A stretch of DNA of 64,000 bases from Lottia gigantea (lineage: Eukaryota > Mollusca > Gastropoda > Lottiidae), in contig NW_008707617.1 in assembly GCF_000327385.1 (NCBI RefSeq), positions 1,914,960 through 1,978,959 of the forward strand, in the 5' to 3' direction. Position 1 is the first letter of the stretch, and each line of letters opens with the position of its first letter. The translations under genes and the position numbers were made by a program. Positions 1-10,599 of the stretch are shown in pieces. A model generated the notes under the pieces. It saw only the letters and a list, made by a program, of their open reading frames with translations, had not been told where the DNA came from and searched no databases.

Positions 1-66
1 TTCAGTGCCTGTCTTAACCTTATATGTTCCTGTTTCAGTGCCTATCTTAACCTTTTATGATCCTTA
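1..66. repeat. End of a roughly 33-bp tandem repeat
   Basis: Two neighbouring units begin with the same words (TTCAGTGCCTGTCTTAACC, then TTCAGTGCCTATCTTAACC) about 34 bases apart. The first unit starts at the first base of the window, so the array probably continues to the left. No gene is visible here. Confidence 0.5.
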
Positions 67-1806
67 CATCAGATATCTGCATCTTCATATGAATTTGTGG
101 CGGTCTTAATGCAGAGAAAGTCGTCCTAAACAGAGACGAGAAGGTTTAGATTAGTTGTACCTACAGTCAAAATTCGTTAGAAATTACACGAAGGTCATCA
201 GGGTATTGTGAAATGTGAACGAGCTAAAAAAAAATATGGTATGGAATCAACTCTGACATTGAATATCTTTTTGCACAATTGTACTAATTGCATTAAACAT
301 AGATCAGATAAATGCTGAACCTCTTGACCCATCGTGATTTCCATGGCAAAATGTTGGTTCTGATTTATTTTATTGGAATGGATCAAATTATACATTGGTA
401 GTTATCTACTTTACAAGATTTATAGAAATTTCTATCTCTACAAAATGTGGTCACACAAAAAGTCTATTATTTCAGGGATCCCAGTGAGGAACGAAAAAAA
501 TAGAGGAAATGGAAAATATCAGCTGAAGGTAAAGAGGGCCACAGACTCTCATGTGAGGTATAGGGGGAGATCCTTGCGCTAAGATCGTTTCAAGAATACG
601 TGGCCACGAGGACGGACATGCTGCGATTTTTTTAAATTAAGCCTAAGCAGAAGCACTTACACATTGATGTAAGAAATCGCACTGGAACCATTCAAACTTT
701 ACTACAACAACCTTTAAGCGGTTCAACTGATTTACCAGAAGACGTTGGAGGTACGTTAAGAAATTCTAGTGAATTGTTTATAAGCCCGGCTGAAATAGCA
801 GCACATGATGCACCGCATGTGTCATCTTTTAATAAAAACCTTCAACAGATCATATCAATTTTCTTGTTCTTTAGCAACCTCCACATTTAGAATCTACATT
901 TACCTAGCCCACATAACTTCCATGGCCTCAACTTATGGTGGTACTTTGTTTTATGCATCAGGCTTTCTTCTTGAAAGTCGCCCAACTTTCTGGAGCAGGG
1001 ATTGAAAGTTAACTGGGGTCTGTTGAATATACCATTATGTATCTATATAAAACCTCTGTACTGCTCCATTTGCCTTGGTTCTAACCATAGAACGGAGTTT
1101 TGAGCTTCGACAAAAGGGGACTCCACCAACAAATCACGGAAACCTGATTCTGATGTAAGAGGTCGCAAGATTCAGTATTACCATGGAGTTGCCTAAGGCC
1201 CTACGCAATAATTTTAACGGAGTCGTTGGATGTGTAAGGAATAACTGTACATTTGCGCACATGTGTGTATTGTGTAAACAGCAACATGTTCAGCTTCTAA
1301 ATGTAAGAAGGAGACAAGGCAAGCTGATGAAATAAAAAAAAAACTCGTTGAAACGGGCTATTGGTGGAAACTTTCTTCTTGTAGAACTTTCTGACATTGC
1401 TGTGCATTGTAATATTAATAATTATCAATTGAAGGATTTGCTATGGAACCATTAAGCTAAGGAATTGGTAGATTATTTCATGAATAGATATGAATATGAT
1501 TTTTTATTCTGGTATATCAAACTTATCTGAATCTACCTGTGTGTGCCCCAATAATAAATCAGACAGAAAAGACCCTTCAGCTGTGACACAATTAGTGGAT
1601 GCTATAAGTGTCCGGAAAAGGCAAATGGTTGAGTTGGCCTCGCTACTCTGGAGAGATATAACCGACAGATGATGCTACAAGCTGTCGCTATTATTAGTCC
1701 TGTACAGTGTGCCCACTGACCTATATATAAACCAAGTAAACTACTAACGATCGAAACCGCAAAACGAAACCCGAATTCCATTTGGCGAAACATTTATAGC
1801 GGCCAT
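67..1806. other. Intergenic stretch without a recognisable gene
   Basis: No conserved protein was recognised. One open frame of about 85 codons without an obvious start runs on the plus strand at about 627-890 (it includes the words PLSGSTDLPEDVGG and SPAEIAAHDAPH). It looks more coding-like than chance but matches no family I can name. Around 1330-1380 a short plus-strand frame (KKKLVETGYWWK) is similarly suggestive. Both may be remnants of mobile-element genes. Confidence 0.35.
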
Positions 1807-2161
1807 TGGAAATACCTAGTACCTAACATTAAAAAGAATGAGTATGGTCGAAATCTTACTTACTAGGCTTGTTTCCATTGTTTTATGCTGTTTTTGTTTG
1901 GAAAAAGTCTACCTAAACTTCTGAATCACATTAAGATTTCATAGCCACCACTGGGTCATGTATCCAGAGGAAAAAACTAGTATGCACACTTACCAGCTTT
2001 TTACATTGTACAATGATATCTTTTGTGTATATTACTAAATTTTCCCATTGCTGATATATATTCCTAATGTAACTTGCTAGGTTATAGTCACATGACCTAG
2101 AAAAATGGCATCCTCCTTAGCCTAGGAAAAAACGTGCTAGGCCTACACAATTTGCTTCAAA

Positions 2162-3420
2162 ATGTTGTCCAGGGGTAGAAAAATGGTTGAACTGGCTTTG
2201 AAGCTAGCACAGAACCCAGCAATGGATTTTATTGCCGACCCTAAAGATGAAAATAGCTCTACAGATTTATGTGTAATAATAATAATAATAAACTTTATTC
2301 CATAGAATCTCGTTATGAGACATAGAAATTTTTTAAAACAATACTTGGAAAATAAGTACAAAAATATTTACAATATCATCGATCCATTTCATAGGTTATG
2401 GTACATAATTTCTTAATAGTAAACTTACATATTATCAAATTTTTAACAATAATATCAACAAATTTACATAATTTCCGGAGTTCTGAACCTTTGCATGTAA
2501 ACAAATGCTGCATCTTTAGGGCAGATGGAAACTTTCTATAATAAGCTTTTAAATACTTATTTCTCTCGAAGTTAAAGAATAGACATTTAAAGATAGATAA
2601 CATTGTAAAAGAGGTTTATAATGAAGTTGTTTCTGACCAGGATTTATGTTTCACCAGCACAACAATGAATAACAGTGATGACTGCATGGATTCCAGCGCA
2701 GTCGACATCATTGATGTTAATGATATATCTGATGTCACAATGCCTGAAGGGTCAAGCATTCATGATATTATTATACTGGGGGACGTTGGAGATGTTGAAG
2801 CACTTGAGCAAGCTGTTAAGGGGAGAAGTAATGACCAAACAGAAAGTGACCATGTACAAGCAGATGTAAGATAACTTACTTTTAAACAGAGCCAAATGTC
2901 TTGCAGAAACAAAGGAAAAGACCACGCTCAGAAGATGGGAGGAAGACACATCTAGAAAAATACCCTTTGCTTGAATCGTGTAAGGATAGTTATCGCAGAA
3001 AGTGTTCTTATAAAATATCTGAAGAGCACAGGAAACAAATTAATCTTGTTTTCTGGACACTCCCTTTTGGAGGACGCAGGAGTTGGCTTAATAGCAATAT
3101 CACAGTTTCATCGAAAAATTGCAAAAACATCCAGCGAGGGGGCTGTCACCAACCACTGATAACGAGGTTGTAGGGCCTTTACCAACAAAGTGAATCAAGA
3201 TGTCATCAGACAACATATTAATTCTTACCACCCTGAAGTCAGTCATTACACTCGCGAGCATGATCCAAAAAGAAGATACCTTATTTTAACATTTAGTAGA
3301 AACATTTAATACATGTACATTCCCACCTTTCACCACACCTGAAATTCTCACTTTTGATGATTTCGTTGAATTAGTGCAAATAATGAACTCTGATTTCATT
3401 GAAAAACTGACCAGGAAATG
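2162..3420 (+). pseudogene. Remnant of a DDE-like transposase gene (N-terminal part)
   Basis: The frame opens at about 2162, is cut by a LINE tail at about 2274-2610, then resumes as an acidic stretch (2620-2868) rich in Asp, Glu and Ser. A 43-bp GT-AG gap at 2869-2911 would join the acidic stretch (ending VQAD) in frame to the basic segment KQRKRPRSEDGRK. That leads to CKDSYRRKCSYKISEEHRKQ and a Trp-rich WTLPFGGRRSW segment. Frame changes follow near 3100-3180, after which VIRQHINSYHPEVSHY is readable. The middle (catalytic) part is absent here; a related middle part is seen on the opposite strand near 6 kb. Family assignment rests on remembered motif order, so it is moderate. Confidence 0.5.
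2274..2610 (-). mobile_element. 3' tail of a LINE-like element
   Basis: An (AAT)n run at about 2274-2291 is followed by AAACTTTATTCCATAGAATC. Read on the minus strand this is an AT-rich 3' untranslated tail ending in AATAAAGTTT(ATT)n, the usual form of CR1/L2-type LINE ends. No coding part remains. It interrupts the transposase gene remnant around it, so it inserted later than that element. The upstream (5') limit is approximate. Confidence 0.45.
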
Positions 3421-3425
3421 TAACT

Positions 3426-4795
3426 TTTTTTTTGTAAAAAAATATTTTATTCATAAAAAGTATGAATGGGATTAGGGAACAGGCATTCGTCTATATAACC
3501 CTTCTCCATAAATACAATAAATTTCACAAGAATTTTAAAGTTTACAAAATAACAAAACATATATACCATAAAAAAAACAAGTAAAAATAAATAACAAAAT
3601 TATGGATATACAAAATATTGATTAAGTTGTAAATATAATTATAAAAGTAAGAGTAAAAAAAAATAAATAAAAAAAAAAATAAAATAAAAGCTACACACGA
3701 GATATCCAAAAAGACAAGTAAAATCGTTTACTGGAGTTAATGAAATTATGTACATGTTGAAATATAGTTTGAGAAGTATTGATGCAATCTGTTCCATATA
3801 GTAATTTATGTATAGTGATAAGATCTTGTTGAATTAATGAGATTGAGCAATTTCGTGCATCTACATGTAAGGGACACTGTATGAGGTAGTGGAATGCATC
3901 TTGAAAAAGATGACCGCATCGGCAAGTTGGATTATCAGAGATGTGTCCGAGATACTTGTGACCATTTAGATCACTACAAGAAAGACGAAGACGGCAATGC
4001 AAAATTTGGCAATTTCGAGGACTAAGAGAGTAACAATCAGGAACTATTGTGTCTGTAGCTTTCAGAGCGAATTTAAAGATGGATATAGAAGGTGAAGATT
4101 GTAGAGAAGAAGGCAGTTGGTTCTAGAAACGTATAGAAGAGGGAATGAAGGATTTGTAGAATAGATCTGTTCGACAGAAATATTCGCTGATTGAATGAAA
4201 GTTACGAAGGCTATAGGGGGTATTTCTATGTTTAAGAAGATCGTTAAGATAGCATGGAGTCATATTATGCAGTATTTTATAGATCATTATTAATTTGTGC
4301 CGTTCTCGTCTTTCTCTTAGTGGTAAAATTCCCGATTCTTCATACAGTAAGTTATGGCTGGTGCCCTTCACAGCGCCACATATGGTACGAAGTTCATCGA
4401 GTTGTAGGTTTTCTAGTTTGTTACTCAATTCGGCAGTGCACCCGTCCCAAATAATATCACAATAGTCAAAGTGTGGTCGAATAAAAGATGTATAGATGTT
4501 GAGAAGAGATTTCCTTTTTAATCTGTATTTGAGAGATCTGAGACAGTTTATCATCCTGACAGTTTTGGTTAAAATCGAATTAATATGTACGTCCCATTGA
4601 CAGTTTTTTGAAAGGTCAGGCCTAAATGTTTGTGGTATGCTACTTCTTGAATAGGAATATGGTCTAAAGACAATGTTGGTAGTATTTGATTTTGTAACTT
4701 TTGTCGTTCTTAAAACCCATAAGCAAAATATTGAAAATTTATTTTGAAATATAATTTGATGCCCATTAGTTTTTAAATGTTGCATTAATTTTTAG
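3426..4795 (-). mobile_element. 5'-truncated non-LTR retrotransposon (LINE, jockey/CR1-like)
   Basis: The minus strand carries the C-terminal part of a LINE ORF2. At 4785-4123 the 220-codon frame has the reverse-transcriptase thumb signature FIRPHFDYCDIIWDGC followed by RRERHKLIMIYKILHN. At 4002-3691 there is a Cys-rich C-terminal segment (CRCGHLFQDAFHYLIQCP), the CCHC-like tail common in these ORFs. The two blocks are in different frames, so the copy is broken. A 3' untranslated region runs to a poly(A) (plus-strand T run) at about 3426-3434. The catalytic reverse-transcriptase core and endonuclease are missing, as expected for 5' truncation during target-primed insertion. It lies inside the inverted-repeat transposon. 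Confidence 0.8.
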
Positions 4796-5121
4796 AAGAA
4801 ATAAAATGTTCAACTGTTTTCAAATTCTTTCTTTGTTATGTTCTCTAAATGCTTGAATAACTTGTGAAATCGATTGATTATGGCGTGCAGTTTTGTGCAT
4901 TGTTATGTTTTACATTTGTATAAATCCTAAGGAAAATTAGGAAGTCACATTAAATCAAGATATAGCCTACATTTGGATATCTGTTTGATGTATTTCAGAA
5001 CAATTCAGTTTATCCTATTATTAAACTCCCTATAGCACCTTAGACAACCTTTGTACAGGGGTTGGAAACTTAAACCGATTTTTCTCGAAAGTACCAAACT
5101 GTTCGTTACTAGGTATTTCCA

Positions 5122-5517
5122 CTAGACGCTAGATTGGTGGCAGATAGGCCTAATGAGCTCATGAGGAAGTATATCAATCATAAGTATTTCATAGTGAGAG
5201 GTGGCACCAAACAAGTATTACTAGAAAATATTTCTTTAATTTCAATAGTCAAGGGAGGGAACTGATCGCAATAATTTTTTATTATGATAAGAAGAAATGA
5301 TGCCAACACCCGCATCTTTACAAATGATCAAATAACGTTTGGTCAAGGTTCTCTTGTAGTTTGTGCGTAAATATTTCTTATTGTCTACCTCTAGCTCTTA
5401 CTTTAGTCTGACTCTGTGTCACTAGGATTAACCCCTATTCGGAAATGAAATGGGCATTATCTAAAATTTTAGTATCAAAAACTTTGTAAATTATACATAT
5501 TATTTATAAATAGGCCT
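5122..5517. other. Intergenic, nothing recognised
   Basis: AT-rich sequence between the right end of the inverted-repeat transposon and the Penelope-like fragment. I see no coding signal, RNA gene or clear repeat in it. Confidence 0.4.
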
Positions 5518-5883
5518 GTGCTATTTTCATTATATTGGTTTTATTTTAAAAGTGGTTTTGTTTTGTTGAGTGTTCTCTTACTTGCTAGAGCGGGGATATC
5601 AAAAGCGATATGCATCATTAAAAGCGAAACTCTTTCAGAAATTGAGAATCGGAATACAAATGTCGTTCCAATAAACTTTAATCAATCTTTTGGATCACAG
5701 CCGTGCAGATCTACAAGGTGTAAGGCCTGCGAGCATATTTTAACAACTAATTGCTTTTCTAATATACATAACGGTAAGCAATACGTAGGCGAAACTAAAA
5801 ATTCTTTGAGAGAAAGAATCAACGGTAATCGTTTAAACATCTCCCACCATCTAGATAAAACCATCATTCCCTCGCAGATATGA
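5518..5883 (+). mobile_element. Fossil fragment of a Penelope-like element (GIY-YIG part)
   Basis: A plus-strand frame contains FGSQPCRSTRCKACEHI followed by GKQYVGETKNSLRERINGNR. The Cys-rich linker followed by KQYVGET..SLRERI.G.R is the start of the C-terminal GIY-YIG endonuclease domain of Penelope-like retroelements. The reverse transcriptase is not present in this stretch. It is a short, old, broken relic. A second fragment, from the very C-terminus of the same kind of element, lies at about 26895-27095. Confidence 0.65.
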
Positions 5884-5949
5884 AAGTTGCACCAATTTAA
5901 AAAGTCATCACTGAAGAAGACACCAACCCTAAACGTCTGTAACGTAAAC

Positions 5950-6960
5950 CAGCATGTCATGTGTATGGGCACTTCTTACAGGTAATACACTGGATCCACT
6001 TTTATAAAAATAAAATTCAATAGCATTGCTGGCAAAATCGAATATTTGTTTTGACCAGAACATCCATCTGCAAAGAGATACTTTTTTCGAACCGCTATTG
6101 TCAGCCCTCCTTAGAAAATCGTAAACATTTGAAGCTGTTTCATGTGAACCCCTGAATGCAATTCCCTCATGCCACAAATAGCATCTCACACCTTGTTTTA
6201 ATGTTGTAAATTGTAAAATTATAATTCGACAGGCGTCTTCTATAGAACACTTCACATCTGTTAGTTTTTGGAAGGTAGATGACTTGTTGCAAGTCAAAAG
6301 ATGCAAGGATGTGACTTGGATCATTGTTGGATTTAATCTGGTCTGTATGCATCTTTTTCGGCAATGTGTGATACGTATCTGTCTGTAAGTGTTGCTTTTT
6401 CACAATCTGAAGCTGTGCGTAAACCTTCACAAATACCACATTAATCTTTTTTTTAATTTATCTGTTTGAATACTCTGTAGTAAGTTGCAAATGAGATGTC
6501 TGTTTTGCCAGTTTCATTCTTTAACATTTGATACACTTTACCGACCGTTAATTCCGCCATCTACGACCCCTTTTTGGATACTTTCTTCAAAGCGGTGCGG
6601 ATCTGTCTTTCAGCAACGCCGGTAGTAGCCAGAAACACTACACGACATACCTGTACTAGCTGTCCATCTGCATCCGGTAAGTGGTAAATGGTTTCTGTTG
6701 GAAACTACCCATTTGCGTTTGTCTGCTATAGTAGGTATGAGATAATATGCTTCTATTATGGAATTCATTCTTGCTTCGGTAAAAGTTTTACAGGAGAGAC
6801 CACGTTTCTTACACTTTCAGATGTACAAGATGGCTTTAATAGATTCCTAGCTGGCACAATATTGTTGGATTTTGATTACGATTTTCTTTAACAATAATTT
6901 TCTTTGGTGTCTTGGGAATCGTGACTTCATCTTGCCTTGCTTCTCCGTCGATTACATGGT
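5950..6960 (-). pseudogene. Second relic of the DDE-like transposase family
   Basis: Read on the minus strand from about 6960 downward, several frames carry motifs of one protein in order: a segment ending VAERQIRTALKKVSKKG (about 6620-6570), then DPSHILASFDLQQVIYLP followed by VFYRRRLSNYNFTIYN (about 6330-6210), then CYLWHEGIAFRGSHETASNV (about 6190-6120) and a Cys/Trp segment (SLCRWMFWSKQ). The FDLQQV, FYKRxLxxYN and WHEGxAxRG series is what I recall from the middle, probably RNase-H-like, region of the same uncharacterised DDE-like family seen at 2162-3420. Frames change at least twice. It is in opposite orientation to the first relic, and no inverted ends were found. Confidence 0.5.
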
Positions 6961-7067
6961 GAGAGGGGAAAGAGTGCGATTTGAAGGAAGTGGGTGGGTG
7001 AGAAGAATGGCACTGGTCTCCGACGATTCATTGGCAGCCTCGCAAGCTCCGTGGCTTTTGCTCTCTA

Positions 7068-7265
7068 ACATGAGGTCGAGATAATACCTTCCGGTTTTCT
7101 CCTGCCAATCTGTCTAGTCGTTCCGATGCCCCGTGCGCCTTGTGCCACAGAAAGTAAAAGATCGATCGCCAGTTTGAAACCGAAAAGAGTAGGCTAATGG
7201 AAATGTCCTTCATGGAACAGTGCATTAGCCCAGAAAAGTAGGAAGTAAAACTCTATTAAATTAAT
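7068..7265 (+). mobile_element. Diverged tRNA-derived SINE copy
   Basis: The segment follows the same order as the better-preserved SINE copies in SMC2: GAGGTCGAGATAATACCTTC, then TCTAGTCGTTC, then GAGTAGGCTAATG, and the 3' end AGTAGGAAGTAAAACTC. It lacks the tRNA-like head and has internal deletions. It lies in the plus orientation, opposite to the SMC2 copies. Confidence 0.65.
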
Positions 7266-9454
7266 TTTCATTTCCGACGATTCATAGACCTATTTAAAAA
7301 CTTTTTGGGAAGTTTCAATCATTAATTTAGATAAAAAGACTTACCTATTTGACACTTGCACCGACTTCTTGACAGGAGTCGATTGGAATATTCTAAAAAC
7401 AAAATTCTACATGATATACTTGTCCGTGGCAATCCCGTCGATGATGACGAAATTCCACAAAATTAAATGAATGTACTTATTTTTCAAAGCTGTCTGTATT
7501 TTGCAGGTGTCAGTAGCCTAATCGCTTTCCTAATGTTTCAGAAATTTTTTTGGGTTCATTATATTATGATTATGATTTTGTGTATCCACAGCGAGCTCCT
7601 TTCAAGATTGTGTGAAAAGAAAGCTATGTCCTGATTTATTATCATTAATGCCAATTAATAAATGCATTATTTGAAACAGATTTCCTTCAAACTTTGCACA
7701 TGTCAAACTATTCACAAGGCAAACTTATAAACAAGCATATACCTTAATATAACAATTTTCAATTTAAAAGAGATGCCCCAGTCACGATGGCATATGCCCA
7801 GGGGTGCAACTTTCCAAAGAAAAAAAATTTGCAGTTCCATTGACTATACTTTGATTAACTAAACTGTTAAGAAGGCATACCGACTGCTTGATGTACTTCC
7901 AATGAAAAAATGGGTCATTAATATTGCATCTTATGTCAGACTGCCATTCCAATGTTTAAAGTGTCTCGAAAATATACGAGAAATTCATTGAATTCAATTA
8001 TTGCTTTACTAATGTGAAAATAGTACAATTCAGAGAATTAGAAAAATTTAATTCAAACTCAAACATATTGAACAACTAATATTCAACCAGTTGATTAGGA
8101 TTCATCATCATCACAAAAATCACATGTGAAATTTACACAGTTGACTGCATCAAACCTAAATTTTAATAACTGAAGTTGAACATTGAGAGACAGGATTTAG
8201 TCAACTTAAGAAGCAAATGAGAAAAGAAGAATGGACGGTTTTATGTTTGTGTTCAAACGTTCGTGTTCGTTTTCATCACTTTGTATCCATTTGAGTATTT
8301 AGACGCACCCATTTTAAAAGATTGTTCTGCATGCTGGATCGGTCTTATTTTGTAAACAATATACAGAATCAACTGAAGTGTAATTTACTGCTCAATGGCA
8401 CTCTTGGAGAAATTTGAGGTAAAGTTCGTTTACATCTTATTTGAATTTGTGTCAATCACGCCACATGGATTGATAGAGATTTAATACCGGTCTACTTATT
8501 GTTAAAATGAATTGTTAGTCCGAAACATCCTTTTGCACCCACTGTATTACCGATACTCTACTGTAATATGCCTAGTAGTCTCAGATATTCGAGGGTTATT
8601 CAAGCTATTAAGCTTGATTTCTTAAGGTGTGGTTTTGGTCTGCTAGAGGGACCTTCATCATCCAATCAGATTCATTTTCCTTGCAAATGCATACTCTGCA
8701 TGTGATTATCGACATGATGGAAAACGACTTACTGCAGATTTTTGTCTCCCCTTGTGCCCATGCCAATTAGTGAAACTTCTGACAAGACTCAGCGACACAA
8801 AAATCTGACCAAGACCGTCATTTACATGTATCTTTTGGGATTCTCTCAAATCTGTACATAGAAATTGTTTTTGAAAACAATTATATTTTCCCTCTGTTTC
8901 ACTCTGTTTTACTTAACACAGTCAACAGTGGCTATTTTTTTACTATAGGCCAAAGCCTACCCTTAAGGTTAGTTTTTAGGCTAGATTTTTATGGCATTTT
9001 CAGTCTCACCTAGGAAATGAAAATGGACTTATTCTTTTCTTTGCATTTTACCTATTTACTGTTACAATATAGGCCAGTGCAGTATAATAATAATAATCAC
9101 TTGGCTATCTTCTTATGTCAGTGCCATAGAAGATGATATTTGAATTATTATCTTATTATTCCTTGCTTATTTTTTTCACTAAACTTAGAATTGCCTTGGA
9201 AAGTCCTTTTAGTGCCTGTTTTGATCAGGCCTCTGATGTGTAACTTCTAACGTAAAAAAAAAAAAGGTATTTATAATAGCTGAAATATTCCCAAAATAAC
9301 TGACTTATATAGCATCAAAATAACTTTTCCCAGCGCATCATGTTAAAGTATAATTTTCATTTCAGAGACTGCATTTATTTATTTTCACAATTACATTGTC
9401 TCCATTTTATACAGGCTCCATCATACTTCTTTAAATCCAGCAAGTAAAATATCC
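7266..9454. other. Intergenic, no gene recognised
   Basis: Low-GC sequence without a supported coding region. The only structure noted is a block at about 8741-8825 (TGTCTCCCCTTGTGCCC and ACCAAGACCG) that reappears in inverted orientation at about 47385-47465 in a UBE3C intron, so it is an interspersed repeat. Confidence 0.4.
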
Positions 9455-10500
9455 CTAATTTTTACAGTAACTAGTTTCATTCAGATTGAACTCTTCAGAC
9501 TTATAAACTGTTTGACCCCAGTATAAATTTTTGCTTGGGGTTGGAGGGGATGAAAAATTCTCGGCAGAGTTACCAGGGTTGGATGTGGAATTTACCGGGG
9601 TTGAGATATTAGGAGGAATTTGAGTTTTTTTTTTCCCGTGCATGGTTGGAAGGGGAGGCTAGTGTGAGGGAGGAGAGAGACCAAATAAACAATCCTGGTA
9701 GCGTGTACCAGGGTAGGGGTTGAACATATGGAGGTGATGGGGTAATGGAAGTGAGACACAAAGAGAACGTAGTTATATTTTATTATTCTTGTTCAGGATT
9801 AGGGTTGAGGTGTCTAAATCCTCGCTGGTTAGCTGTAGTGGTAAGAAAGGGTCTTCTGTGATCTCGCTGGTTAGCTGTAGTGGTAAGAAAGGGTCTTACT
9901 GTGATCTCGCTGGTTATCTGTAATGGTATGAGAGGGTCTTCTGTGATCTCGCTGGATAGCGTTGCCTTGATGGAAGTGAGCATCGGAAGTGCAGTCTCGG
10001 GTGTGCCAGATATCAGACCTGCACGATGGTGTGGTGGTCCAGCTCTCTGCCCCGAGTTGACTTGCAAGGAGAGAGGGTTTGGTTCCAATCCCTGTGTTTG
10101 AAGACTGGAAATGGTGCCCCCAGCGGGGTGTGGTTGGGTCTCGGCAGATCTTCTGCGGTGGAAAAATACTCGCCCGGCTCTTCCGGCATCGAAAATCTGG
10201 ATCCAGGGATGGTCTCTGTGGAGTAAGAGCAAGACGGAGGTGTCAATGAATCTTCAATGGCTTCTTGGAGGATATCTGTAGGGGGATCATCCTTAGTATC
10301 AACGACGGTGGTAGGGTTCGCCGTTCCTCGTTTACATTTGTGCTTGTTGGGATATTCTTTTCTCCTGAACTGTTTATTGCAGTACTCACAGATACTGAAG
10401 GTAGGAGAATGAACTTCCTTCAAGTGCCTCAATAAATGGCATTTCTTTGAAAGAGTGTGGAGTTGATAATGGTATCTATCTCATTGTGACGTGATTACAA
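9455..10500 (-). pseudogene. C2H2 zinc-finger open frame with Pro/Thr-rich coding repeats, broken or partial
   Basis: Read on the minus strand from about 10500. A finger-like segment (HLLRHLKEVHSPTF) leads into a C2H2 unit ICEYCNKQFRRKEY with a His-Lys-Cys end. A 120-residue low-complexity region rich in Pro, Thr and Ser follows. Two overlapping frames (10432-10013 and 10232-9783) divide the protein, so there is a frame change near 10100-10230, or a splice I cannot place. The second frame ends in four roughly 14-residue repeats (core PFLTTTANQR). A further Pro/Ser-rich frame lies at 9643-9455. The N-terminal finger followed by low complexity resembles taxon-restricted or transposon-linked genes in molluscs. 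I assign no function. Confidence 0.4.
9821..9989. repeat. 42-bp tandem repeat, four units, coding frame kept
   Basis: The word CTCGCTGG recurs at 9821, 9863, 9906 and 9948, giving periods of 42, 43 and 42. On the minus strand the units encode repeated PFLTTTANQR-type peptides at the end of the zinc-finger frame. Most spacings are multiples of three, consistent with expansion inside a coding sequence. Confidence 0.75.
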
Positions 10501-10599
10501 GCCAACGTGTGGGTTGTCACCATTATCTCTACAATTCACTGGAAGCACTTTTATACACACAACAATGAGGCATTTTGAACCGTACCTTTACTATTTTTG

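Larger units (their letters stand above)
1807..5121 (+). mobile_element. Decayed DNA transposon with 22-bp terminal inverted repeats, invaded by LINEs
   Basis: The ends are a 22-bp inverted pair (1807-1828 and 5100-5121) matching at 20 of 22 positions; the outer core is TGGAAATACCTAGTA. Inside, on the plus strand, lie pieces of one gene in N-to-C order: a start near 2162 (MLSRGRKMVELALK), an acidic segment at 2665-2868, a possible 43-bp intron (2869-2911, GT-AG), a basic Cys-containing segment from 2912 (RRKCSYKISEEHRKQI), and a later segment near 3195-3285 (RQHINSYHPEVSHYTRE). LINE pieces interrupt it at about 2274-2610 and 3426-4795. The segment order and the HINS-P-SHY-R motif resemble a widespread, mostly uncharacterised DDE-like transposase family of animals. 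No clear target-site duplication was found. The gene is interrupted by LINE sequence and frame changes and is surely inactive. Confidence 0.55.

Noticed and set aside
10026-10226. Plus-strand open frames at about 9880-10226
   Set aside because: They are shadows of the minus-strand zinc-finger frame and its repeats, which shows the C2H2 pattern.
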